From NCBI GenBank assembly GCA_964432415.1, contig CAYSNW010000016.1, positions 1 through 64,000 of the forward strand: a stretch of 64,000 bases of DNA, in the 5' to 3' direction. The notes beneath the pieces were generated by a model that did no database searches, was not told the origin of the DNA, and saw only the letters and a program-made list of their open reading frames with translations. Of this stretch, positions 17,840 to 25,264 are shown piece by piece (positions within the stretch are counted from its first letter, which is position 1; each line of letters begins with the position of its first letter). This stretch comes from JAFECT01 sp964432415 (lineage in GTDB: Bacteria > Pseudomonadota > Alphaproteobacteria > Caulobacterales > Caulobacteraceae). Position numbers and translations under genes: made by a program.

Positions 17840-18793
17840 ATGCGCGATTCCGACGACAGGTCCGCGGTGGCGGTGGCCTCCCGCGCCCACGCCCGCACGC
17901 CCCTCGGCGCCGGGACGGCGAACGCGGCGGTTGCGCCAGCGAAGGCGGCGATGTCCGACCTGGTCTGGAATCCATTCGTCGACGTGGTGATCCGTCCGGC
18001 CCCGCCGGGTTCGCCCAACCCGGTGCAGGTGTCAGCCTTCGCCCGGTCGCGAGGCTTCACCAAGGCGGAGGTCGGCGCCGGCGACGTGGCGGAAGTGCTG
18101 CGCACCACCTCCGATGTCCCGGAGGCCGAAAGACGCGCGGTGCTGGAGGCCGGGCTCGGCGCCGCCGGCGTCGCCTCCCTGACCGATGTCGGCCTTCTCG
18201 TTCGCGCCGACGATCTGCCGCCGCCGTTCGCGCAAACGGATTTCACCGGCCAGGCGGCCGCCCTTGAAGGCGCCGGATACTGCATGTTGCGCGCCTGCGT
18301 CTCCACCTCGATGTGCGCGACCGCAACCCGGTACTTTTCGGACCTGCTGGAGCGGGAACACCTCAGGTACGACGAAGCCTCGGACCGCTTCCACATTCAC
18401 AACGACGCCGCCTCGCGCGTGCTGCAGGCCGCGCTCCTGCCGGCGGTCCGCAGCGCGGTCGGCCGACCCGTCAATCCGAGCTACACCATGGCGTCCCTGT
18501 ATCAGGGCGGCGCCCTGTTGCGGCGCCACACCGACCGCGTGCAGTGCGAGTACACGCTGTCGCTGCTTATCGACTATGCGCCCGATCCGGGCGCGGGACC
18601 GGCGCCCTGGCCGATTCGACTCCATCTCGCGGGAGAGCCGGCGCTGAAGGACTGCACCTTGGCCCTTGGGGACGGGTTCCTCTTCCGCGGTAGGGAGATT
18701 CCCCATGAGCGCCCCCCCTTGGCGCTCGATCACCGCTGCTGGGTGCTTTTGCTTCACTATGTGAACGAGGACTTCGAGGGTGACCTCGACTGA
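17840..18793 (+). CDS. 2-oxoglutarate/Fe(II) oxygenase-like protein of the peptide cluster
   Basis: A 317-residue protein with a low-complexity N-terminus and a C-terminal double-stranded beta-helix. The putative iron ligands are His and Asp in GALLRRHTDR and His in GREIPHERPPL. The segments MASLYQGG and CEYTLSLLIDY resemble oxygenases found with cyclophane-type peptide clusters (YhhC-like; recalled, not searched). The ATG at 17840 has an AGGGGG ribosome site about 10 nt upstream. It lies 141 nt before the first precursor gene in the same direction, so it probably belongs to the cluster. Substrate unknown. Confidence 0.72.
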   Translation: MRDSDDRSAVAVASRAHARTPLGAGTANAAVAPAKAAMSDLVWNPFVDVVIRPAPPGSPNPVQVSAFARSRGFTKAEVGAGDVAEVLRTTSDVPEAERRAVLEAGLGAAGVASLTDVGLLVRADDLPPPFAQTDFTGQAAALEGAGYCMLRACVSTSMCATATRYFSDLLEREHLRYDEASDRFHIHNDAASRVLQAALLPAVRSAVGRPVNPSYTMASLYQGGALLRRHTDRVQCEYTLSLLIDYAPDPGAGPAPWPIRLHLAGEPALKDCTLALGDGFLFRGREIPHERPPLALDHRCWVLLLHYVNEDFEGDLD

Positions 18794-18883
18794 AGCGGTC
18801 GCGGGAGCAAGCCCGCCGCCCCAGGGGCCGCAAGGGCCTCCACACGCCGACCCGATACTACCTTAGAATGAGGGTGGGCCACC

Positions 18884-18912
18884 TTGCGCTCAATTAATTG
18901 GTGTGTTTCTAT
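18884..18912 (+). promoter_or_regulatory. Candidate promoter of the precursor-peptide operon
   Basis: TTGCGC - 17 nt - TTCTAT lies 22 nt before the first precursor ATG, inside an AT-rich patch (CAATTAATTGG). Both hexamers are imperfect sigma-70-like boxes. A GGGGG ribosome site at about 18924-18928 follows. Confidence 0.3.
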
Positions 18913-18934
18913 CCCGGAAATATCGGGGGTCTAG

Positions 18935-19177
18935 ATGGCGGACTTCAAGGACCGAATTCGGGGCAGGCTGGCGGAAATATCCGCCTCCGACGAAGATTTC
19001 GACGAATTGGCCAACCTGGTCGACCGGGAGCTGGATACGGTTTCCGGCGGCTTCGTTTCGTTCCTCGAGTTCCTGCTCTTCTCGCAGGCTCCCGGCGAGC
19101 CCGGCGCGCCGAATCCCGGGAACTGGCCGCCGCCGATGTGGCCGCCGGACACGCCTCAGTTGCCGCCCGGCGAATAG
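18935..19177 (+). CDS. RiPP precursor peptide 1 (predicted cyclophane-type, proline-rich core)
   Basis: An 80-residue peptide. Residues 1-39 form a charged, helical leader ending in LVDRELDTVSGG, which fits the double-glycine leader rule (Leu -12, Glu -8, Leu -7, Val -4, Gly-Gly -2/-1) for C39 peptidases. The predicted core (40-80) opens with four aromatic triplets, FVS FLE FLL FSQ (Phe 40, 43, 46, 49). It continues with 12 prolines in 28 residues, two Trp-Pro-Pro units and the ending TPQLPPGE. Leader and tail are shared with the next gene. The pattern fits a substrate of the radical SAM enzyme at 19514. The product's structure and activity are unknown. Confidence 0.8.
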   Translation: MADFKDRIRGRLAEISASDEDFDELANLVDRELDTVSGGFVSFLEFLLFSQAPGEPGAPNPGNWPPPMWPPDTPQLPPGE

Positions 19178-19215
19178 CCGCAACGGATCCGCGCCCAGTC
19201 ACCTGTCCTGCGCAC

Positions 19216-19229
19216 GCGCCGAAAGGCGC
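19216..19229 (+). other. GNRA-loop hairpin between the two precursor genes
   Basis: GCGCC-GAAA-GGCGC forms a 5-bp stem with a GAAA tetraloop, ending 1 nt before the GGAG ribosome site of precursor 2. It lacks a U-tract and may be an RNA-stability or expression-tuning element. Confidence 0.35.
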
Positions 19230-19241
19230 CGGAGATCGATT

Positions 19242-19469
19242 ATGCCGAACGATAAAGACCTGAAGCGCCGCGTCCGGGACCGCCTTGAGAAGATCGAGGA
19301 GGTCGGCGACGAATTCGACCGCCTGGCTGAACTCGTCGATCAGCAGCTCAGCATCGCCGCCGGGTTCACGCGGTTCGAATCGCATACGCAGTTCGGACAG
19401 GGCCCCGACTGGCCGCCGTCCCCGCAGGATCCGCCGCCGGATACGCCACAGCTGCCGCCTGGCGAGTAG
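19242..19469 (+). CDS. RiPP precursor peptide 2 (paralogue of precursor 1)
   Basis: A 75-residue peptide related to precursor 1 over the leader (KRRVRDRLEKI... EFDRLAELVD) and the tail (PPDTPQLPPGE). The leader ends SIAAG, with Ala-Gly at 40-41 instead of Gly-Gly and one residue fewer, so cleavage may be less strict. The core (42-75) again opens with four triplets in the same register: FTR FES HTQ FGQ (aromatic at 42, 45, 48, 51), where His takes one aromatic slot. A proline-rich tail with one Trp-Pro-Pro follows. The start at 19242 has a GGAGA ribosome site. Conservation of the triplet spacing while the other residues diverge argues that the triplets are functional. Confidence 0.8.
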   Translation: MPNDKDLKRRVRDRLEKIEEVGDEFDRLAELVDQQLSIAAGFTRFESHTQFGQGPDWPPSPQDPPPDTPQLPPGE

Positions 19470-19513
19470 ACGGCGGAGTTTCGAGGGGGGTGCTGCAATG
19501 AGCGGATTGGTTT

Positions 19514-20722
19514 GTGTTGGACGCTGACAGCAGGGGCGTCTCTGCGCCCTCGCCCCTCTCGCCGGACGATGAGATTTCGAGTCTGGAAGTCGTCTACAAG
19601 ATCAGCGAGCGCTGCAATCTCGCCTGCGATTACTGCTATTTCTTTTTCCGGGGGGACGAGTCCTACAAGGACCACCCGCCGATCGCTCCGATGGCCGTAA
19701 CCAGCGCCCTGGTTGATTTCATCAACGACGCTGCGCGGCGATACAAGGTCAAGAAAATCAATGTCGTGTTGCATGGGGGCGAGCCGCTCATGCTTCCGAA
19801 GCGCCGATTTGTCGAGCTGTGCCAGCAGTTCGTCGACAACTGCGAAACGCCGGTAAACTTCGCGATGCAGACCAATGGCGCCCTGGTGACGCCGGCCTGG
19901 ATTGAGCTGCTCAACCGCTTCAAGGTGGGCGCAGGCGTCAGCTTCGACGGCCCGGCGGATATCCATGACGTCCATCGCTTCGACCGGCGGGGCCGGCCCT
20001 CGTATGACAACTGCCGCCGGGGGTGGGACCTTCTGGTGGAGGCGTCGCAGAAGCGGGGCGGTGTCGCCCCGGGCCTGCTCTGCGTGATCGACCCGGATGT
20101 CGATCCGGATCGTGTCTTCGACCACTTCGTGGACGATCTGGGGGCGACCCAGATGAACTTCCTGCTGCCCGACTACAATCATGATGACCCCCTGCCCGCC
20201 GGATACGGCGACAGGGTCGGCGACTACATGATCTCGGTGTTCGACAACTGGGTCCGCCGAAAGAACAAGGACATATCCATCCGGTTCATCAAGGAGACAT
20301 TCTTCACCCTGTCGCGGCCGGATTCGCTGCGGGCCATCAAGATCCGTGCCCACGATACGCGCAATCAGATGAGCATAAGCTCAAATGGCGAGATAAACCT
20401 TGAGGACACAATCAAGATATTGCCCGGGTATCAGTCTTCCGAGATGACCGTATTCAATTCCACCCTTCAGGATGTGTTTTCAAGCCGGTCCTGGCTTGAG
20501 CTGGGCGCGTCCCTTTACGATCTCGCCGAACCTTGCCAGACCTGCGACTGGCGGAAGATCTGTAATGGCGGTCGCAGCCATAACCGGTTTTCCAAGCAGA
20601 ACGGCTTCAAGAACCCGTCCATTTTCTGTAGTGGTCTCCAGAAGTACTATGAACACATCACGGCATCGCTGGTGAAGTGCGGTCGAGATCTGGATGACAT
20701 TCATTCGGCTTTGGTCGCTTAG
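19514..20722 (+). CDS. Radical SAM/SPASM peptide maturase (cyclophane-forming type)
   Basis: A 402-residue enzyme. The radical SAM cluster motif is CNLACDYC (Cys34, 38, 41). GGEPLM, MQTNGALV and GVSFDGPADIHD are typical of the XyeB/GrrM/FxsB-like maturases that join an aromatic side chain to the residue two positions later. The C-terminal SPASM-type region has Cys341, 344, 350 and 372, likely binding auxiliary Fe-S clusters. It directly follows the precursor genes and precedes the HExxH gene by 12 nt. The start is unusual: the frame opens with GTG at 19514, but the strong ribosome site (19485-19490) serves an ATG at 19498 that opens a 9-codon frame ending at 19527. Confidence 0.9.
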   Translation: MLDADSRGVSAPSPLSPDDEISSLEVVYKISERCNLACDYCYFFFRGDESYKDHPPIAPMAVTSALVDFINDAARRYKVKKINVVLHGGEPLMLPKRRFVELCQQFVDNCETPVNFAMQTNGALVTPAWIELLNRFKVGAGVSFDGPADIHDVHRFDRRGRPSYDNCRRGWDLLVEASQKRGGVAPGLLCVIDPDVDPDRVFDHFVDDLGATQMNFLLPDYNHDDPLPAGYGDRVGDYMISVFDNWVRRKNKDISIRFIKETFFTLSRPDSLRAIKIRAHDTRNQMSISSNGEINLEDTIKILPGYQSSEMTVFNSTLQDVFSSRSWLELGASLYDLAEPCQTCDWRKICNGGRSHNRFSKQNGFKNPSIFCSGLQKYYEHITASLVKCGRDLDDIHSALVA

Positions 20723-20734
20723 GGGAGGGGCGTC

Positions 20735-21931
20735 ATGGTGGATGTAGTGCCGAATTTCGCGGTGCCGATGTCGGACGAGGCGCTGACCAAGCAGACCAAT
20801 GTTCTCGCCCTGGCGAACTTCACCTCCACCGCGAAACAGCTGTTTCGTTCGCGGCCGTCGAATTCGCCGTGCCCCGAGGTCTACGACGAGCTGCTGGTCC
20901 GGGCCCGCAACGTCGCCCAGGGGACCCGCACCTGGACCCCCGCCGCGGGTGTGGTGCGCAGTTTCCAGCGCGCCGAGGACTTCGATGCCGGCGCCATTCA
21001 GCTGGCGCTGCTCCTGACCGCCCTGGGGGGCTGGGACTCCTGGTCCGGGACGCTCTCGCGGCCGACGACCTTCCTTCTCGGCGTCAACACCCTGGAGCTC
21101 GACGGACGGTTCGAGGTGAAGGCGTCGCCGAGCCGGATCGAGATCGCGGGAGCGTCGCTCCCCGCGCCGATCGTCTTCGAGGCGGCATCCGAGGGCGTGT
21201 GGCTGCCGGCCCCGGACGGTCAGGCGGGTGGTCGGGTGCAGGAATGCGGCGCCCACCTCGAGGCCGCCGGCCTGCTCGACAAGTTTGTCCTGCCGCTGAA
21301 GGGCAACCCGAACATGACGGGGGAGAAGGAGACCGAGCGGACGGACTTTCTGGAGGCGATCAATCCCGGGGAGCGGGATCTTGCGGCCTATGCGGCCGTC
21401 CGGATCGCCCAGGCCTACGACATGATCGACACCGTGGCGCCGCAGTATTCGCTCTATACGCGGCTGCTCGTGCGGGGCGTGGGCGCCTATCCGGCGGGCC
21501 TGTTCGGGCACGGCCAGCGGTCCAGCGGCTCGAGTTCCGACTATCCGGGCCTCTACACCTGCACCTTCCCCGGGGCCCTGGACTGGCTGGCGGAAACCCT
21601 GGTGCACGAGTCGTCCCACCAGCACCTGAATCTGCTGACGAGCGTGTTTCCCCTGACGGAGGGGGACGACGGCAAGCGCTACTACTCATCGATAAAGGGC
21701 AAGCCCCGAACCCTGCGCCGGCAGATCCTGGGTTACCACGCGGTGGTCAACATCACCCTCTTCCGCCGCAATCTCATAGATCGGCTCGGTCACAGCGCGC
21801 ATCGCAAACGCGAACTCGACCTGTTCGAACAGTACGCCGTCGACATGCGCGCGGAGCTCGACGGCGCGACGACGTACACTGACGAGGGGCGGACGTTCGT
21901 GGAACGTCTCAATGCTCAGCTCGCCGGATAG
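20735..21931 (+). CDS. HExxH-motif peptide modification protein (putative peptide beta-hydroxylase)
   Basis: A 398-residue cytosolic protein with the motif HESSH at 291-295 (LVHESSHQHLNLL) and a further conserved-looking His335 (ILGYHAVV). This matches the 'HEXXH motif' family found beside radical SAM RiPP maturases, some members of which have been described as 2-oxoglutarate-dependent peptide beta-hydroxylases rather than proteases. The N-terminal half is mixed and unfamiliar. It is co-directional with the maturase (12-nt gap), so it most likely acts on the same precursor peptides, perhaps at the X3 or tail residues. Which residue is modified cannot be told. Confidence 0.8.
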   Translation: MVDVVPNFAVPMSDEALTKQTNVLALANFTSTAKQLFRSRPSNSPCPEVYDELLVRARNVAQGTRTWTPAAGVVRSFQRAEDFDAGAIQLALLLTALGGWDSWSGTLSRPTTFLLGVNTLELDGRFEVKASPSRIEIAGASLPAPIVFEAASEGVWLPAPDGQAGGRVQECGAHLEAAGLLDKFVLPLKGNPNMTGEKETERTDFLEAINPGERDLAAYAAVRIAQAYDMIDTVAPQYSLYTRLLVRGVGAYPAGLFGHGQRSSGSSSDYPGLYTCTFPGALDWLAETLVHESSHQHLNLLTSVFPLTEGDDGKRYYSSIKGKPRTLRRQILGYHAVVNITLFRRNLIDRLGHSAHRKRELDLFEQYAVDMRAELDGATTYTDEGRTFVERLNAQLAG

Positions 21932-21985
21932 CCGTCCGTGCGCCGATGGGCCCTCCAGCGCCTTCGCCGTGTGAGTGGGGAGGGC

Positions 21986-24139
21986 TCAGAAATCGAGCGA
22001 CGGAGTCGGCTGCATGGCCGGCGCATCCGCGTCCGGCGACATCGACAGCGCCGCCTGGGCGGCCGTGACGTCCTTGAGTTGATGGTCGCTGAGCTGGAGA
22101 ATGCGATCGGCATAGCGCAGGACCGGCGCCCGGTGAGTGACCGCCAGGACACCGATTCCAAGCGCCTTTAGGTTTTCCAGCACTGTCTGCTCCGCCGCGG
22201 GATCCAGGTTCGCCGTGCCTTCGTCCAGGATCAGGAAACGGGGCCTCTTGTAGAGGGCGCGAGCCAGCATCACCCGCTGGCGCTGGCCTGCGGAAAGCAC
22301 CGATCCCATGTCGCCGACCATGCTTTCGAAGCCCATGGGAAAGCGCTCGATGTCGCCGTCGACGTTGGCGAGGCGGGCGCACTCCTTGACCCGCTCCAGG
22401 GACATGTCGTCATCGAAACTGGCGATGTTCGCGGCCATGCTTCCGGCCAGGAGAATGTCGCCCTGCATGACCGCGCCGAGCTGACCGCGAAGGTCCGACA
22501 GGCCGTAGTCGCCGATGGCGATGTCATCCGCCAGCACTTCACCCTCGCTGGGCTCCAGCAGGCCGATCAGAAGCTTCACGAAGGTGGTCTTGCCCGAGCC
22601 TGAGGGACCGATCACGGCCGTGAACTCGTCCAGCCTGAAACCGGTCGAGCAATGCCTCAGAATCCAGGGCGCGTCGTTGTCGTATCGAAAGGAGACCGAG
22701 CTCAGGCGGATTTCGTTGGTGAGAAGGGTTCGGGTGAGCTCCAGATCGCCGCGCCGGGGCTCCGGCTCCGAGGCCACGATGTCGGTCAGCCGGGTCAGCT
22801 GGAGTTTTGCAAAACCGAAGGTGCGCAGGCTGTCGAGGATCGGATAGGCCCGGTCATAGAACTGCTGCCGGTAGGCCAGAATGGCGAACAGCGATCCCAG
22901 GGTGAGGCGCCCCTCCATCACCATGTAGCCGCCGGTGAGCAGAACAATGGCATGTTCGAACCCCCGCACGCCCTCGACAGTCAAGGACAGGTAGCTGTCG
23001 AGCATGAAGAGGCGACGTTGTCCCTCGGCGTTCGCCTCGAACAGGTTGAGCCAGCCGGCCTGCCTCGCGGGCTCGATCCCGCTGAGCTTTATTGTGCTCA
23101 TGCCCCGCACGGTTTCGAGCAGGTGGTTGTTCAGCTTGTTCTCGGACGCGATCAGCTCTTCCTGCTTTTGCAGCTGGGTCCGCACCGCCGAGGCGCGGAT
23201 GAGACCGACGACGGAAAAGGTCGCGACGAAGAGCGCGGACAGCGTCAGGCTTATGCGGGCGGCCAGAAACAAGGTCACGCAAAAGAAAAAGCCATCCAGG
23301 AGCACGTTTATGAAGCCGACGCTTACGAGGGCGCGGAGTTCTCGAATGCTGCCGAACTTGGATGAGATATCGGCCGAGCTGCGTTTCTCAAAAAAAGCCA
23401 GAGGCAGGCTCAGAAGGTGACGGAAGACGTTTCGTCCCATCTTGTACTGAAACATGCGTCCGACATGGAAGACGAATATGTCTCGCGAAAATCTCATCAG
23501 CGAACTGAGGAGGTAAGTCACGAACAGGATCAACGCGATATTCAGCAAGATGGGCAGGCTCGCCCACCCGATACCTTTGTCCACGATGCCGCGGGTCAGA
23601 AAAGGCATGGTGACGACGATCATCTGCACAACGAACGACAACGTCAGGATCACCGGGACGCCGCGAACCCAGTTGATCTCCTTCAGCAGGCCGACAAGGG
23701 TGAGATCCACGCGCTCCTTGCCGCTCTGAAACTCCGGAGTCGGAACGAACTCGACGGCGACGCCGGTGAAGTGGCGGGAAAAGTCCTCAAACCCCATCCG
23801 CACCACGCCCACGCCGGGGTCGACGATGGTCGCTCCCCTGGGCGAGAGCTTTTTCAGGACGACAAAGTGATTGAAGTCCCAGTGCAGGATCGCGGGCAGC
23901 TTCAGGTCGGGAAGGCGGCCCAACCCGACCCGCACCGCGCGTCCGGAGAGATGCAGGCGGTCGGCGATGGTGATCAGGCTCCGGACCGTCTGACCCGCGA
24001 GCGAGATGGGAAAGTGCTTGCGCAGGGAGTGGACGTCGGTGCTGAACCCGTGGAAGTCCAGGATCATGGCCAGGCACGCCAGCCCGCACTCCGCCGTCTC
24101 GCTTTGCAGTTGAGGTTTGAAGGACCGCCGGCCGAACAT
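21986..24139 (-). CDS. Peptidase-containing ABC transporter (C39 bacteriocin-type exporter)
   Basis: A 717-residue PCAT exporter. The N-terminal C39 peptidase has its catalytic Cys18 in ETAECGLAC, a His in HWDFNHFVVL and an Asp in IVDPG, so it should be active. Six membrane helices span about 150-430. The ATPase has GPSGSGKTT (Walker A), LSAGQRQR (signature) and FLILDEGT (Walker B). Such exporters cut leaders after Gly-Gly or Gly-Ala while exporting the peptide across the inner membrane. The ATG at 24137-24139 overlaps the stop of the HlyD-like gene (TGATG). It is convergent with the HExxH gene, and the precursors next door carry matching leaders. Confidence 0.92.
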   Translation of the reverse strand: MFGRRSFKPQLQSETAECGLACLAMILDFHGFSTDVHSLRKHFPISLAGQTVRSLITIADRLHLSGRAVRVGLGRLPDLKLPAILHWDFNHFVVLKKLSPRGATIVDPGVGVVRMGFEDFSRHFTGVAVEFVPTPEFQSGKERVDLTLVGLLKEINWVRGVPVILTLSFVVQMIVVTMPFLTRGIVDKGIGWASLPILLNIALILFVTYLLSSLMRFSRDIFVFHVGRMFQYKMGRNVFRHLLSLPLAFFEKRSSADISSKFGSIRELRALVSVGFINVLLDGFFFCVTLFLAARISLTLSALFVATFSVVGLIRASAVRTQLQKQEELIASENKLNNHLLETVRGMSTIKLSGIEPARQAGWLNLFEANAEGQRRLFMLDSYLSLTVEGVRGFEHAIVLLTGGYMVMEGRLTLGSLFAILAYRQQFYDRAYPILDSLRTFGFAKLQLTRLTDIVASEPEPRRGDLELTRTLLTNEIRLSSVSFRYDNDAPWILRHCSTGFRLDEFTAVIGPSGSGKTTFVKLLIGLLEPSEGEVLADDIAIGDYGLSDLRGQLGAVMQGDILLAGSMAANIASFDDDMSLERVKECARLANVDGDIERFPMGFESMVGDMGSVLSAGQRQRVMLARALYKRPRFLILDEGTANLDPAAEQTVLENLKALGIGVLAVTHRAPVLRYADRILQLSDHQLKDVTAAQAALSMSPDADAPAMQPTPSLDF

Positions 24140-24597
24140 CACTGGGTCAGAAGGTCCATCATGTGGGGAAAGCGGAGCCTGGCCTGCAGCACGCAATTGC
24201 GCTCGCCATCCCCCGCGGCGAGGCCATGCGGAGCCGAAGGCGGTCCTGCCGTCACGCCTGATTTCACCCGCGCGTCGCAGAGGCGGCGGACGGACACGAT
24301 CTCGGCTCCGCGCGGCGCCCTCAGTTTCCTGAGCAGAGCCCCTTCCAGATGGGCCGGCGGCGCGCCTTGCGACGCGTCGAGGCCCTGTGTCGCGATCTCG
24401 ATTTCAATGGGGCGCAGCAGGCCCACGATCAGAATTGTGGAAAGAGCCAGCGCAAGCACCGCGATGACCGCCAGGTTTCGTCTCGGCAGCCAGGCGTATA
24501 CCGCGCCCTGGAACTGGATGTTGCGGTGTGCGAGCGCCGCCGGGCGGAAGAAGGATCGGGGTCCCGGTCCGGCGGGAACCCCTTCTTTCTCGGCCAT
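24139..24597 (-). CDS. Short HlyD-like membrane protein (truncated membrane-fusion protein)
   Basis: A 152-residue protein. Its start matches HlyD-type adaptors of peptide exporters: FFRPAALAHRNIQFQGAVYAWLPRR, then one membrane helix (about 49-67) and the beginning of the periplasmic part. The usual coiled-coil hairpin, lipoyl and beta-barrel domains (normally about 400 residues in all) are missing. The last 80 residues match nothing familiar. The stop overlaps the ABC gene start (TGATG), so the frame looks intact and coupled rather than randomly broken. It may be a minimal adaptor, an internal deletion, or a degraded gene whose coupling survived. Confidence 0.7.
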   Translation of the reverse strand: MAEKEGVPAGPGPRSFFRPAALAHRNIQFQGAVYAWLPRRNLAVIAVLALALSTILIVGLLRPIEIEIATQGLDASQGAPPAHLEGALLRKLRAPRGAEIVSVRRLCDARVKSGVTAGPPSAPHGLAAGDGERNCVLQARLRFPHMMDLLTQ

Positions 24598-24889
24598 CGT
24601 GCGTCGCCCCCGCAAGCAGTGTTCGATGATAGTACGACCAGAGGTACGCTATCAAATGTGCAAACGGCGCTTTGAGGTTTTCCGACGCCGGGCATCGCCG
24701 AACGGGCCGTTTCAGGCGGGCGGACGCGGGCGGCGGGCCCGGATGCGGTGCGGAATACCCCTGTTCCGCGGCGCCGTTTACCCAGGGGCGGCTGCTCGCT
24801 CCAATCCGAATCTTATCGTCCTGTTAACCTCCCGGACACAGTCTAGGGTTGAATGACTCGGCGCGCGGCCGGGCCCCGGAGGGTTAGCC

Positions 24890-25264
24890 ATGTTGATGTC
24901 CCTGCTTCTTGCTATGGCCGTGGCTTCGTCGCCCCCGCGCATCAGCGGCGCGGATCTCGTTTGCACGGCTGATGGCGCGACCCTGACGGCCTGGGTCGGC
25001 TCGGACAGTTCCCCGGCCCGCACGCTCAGCGCCAGCGCCCGTGACAATGCGGTCTTCCGCGTCGATGTGGCGAGCTGGAGCATCTCCGTCGCGCCCGCCG
25101 ACAAGAGCGGGCCGCGCGCCTTTGGCGTCGAGGTCATCGACGCCGCCGGCGGGTCCCGTCAGGTCAGCAAATCGACCGTGCGCTGCGATCGGCCGGCCGG
25201 AGCCACCCTGAGACTTCGCCACTCGCCGAAGCACGATGGCCTGGACGTCGTGCCCGGCCATTGA
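24890..25264 (+). CDS. Small exported protein of unknown function, coupled to a glycosyltransferase gene
   Basis: A 124-residue protein with a short signal-like N-terminus (MLMSLLLAMAVASSPP) and a Ser/Ala/Asp-rich, beta-type body. One Cys lies near each end (DLVCTAD, TVRCDRP), a possible disulfide. No family is recognised. A GGAGG ribosome site precedes the ATG. Its stop overlaps the TTG start of the next gene by 4 nt (TTGA), so the two are translationally coupled. It diverges from the exporter genes and probably belongs to the same island. Confidence 0.6.
   Translation: MLMSLLLAMAVASSPPRISGADLVCTADGATLTAWVGSDSSPARTLSASARDNAVFRVDVASWSISVAPADKSGPRAFGVEVIDAAGGSRQVSKSTVRCDRPAGATLRLRHSPKHDGLDVVPGH

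Noticed and set aside
24139..24597. The short HlyD-like gene treated as a pseudogene
   Set aside because: The frame is open throughout and ends in an exact TGATG coupling with the exporter, so it is kept as a CDS with the truncation noted.
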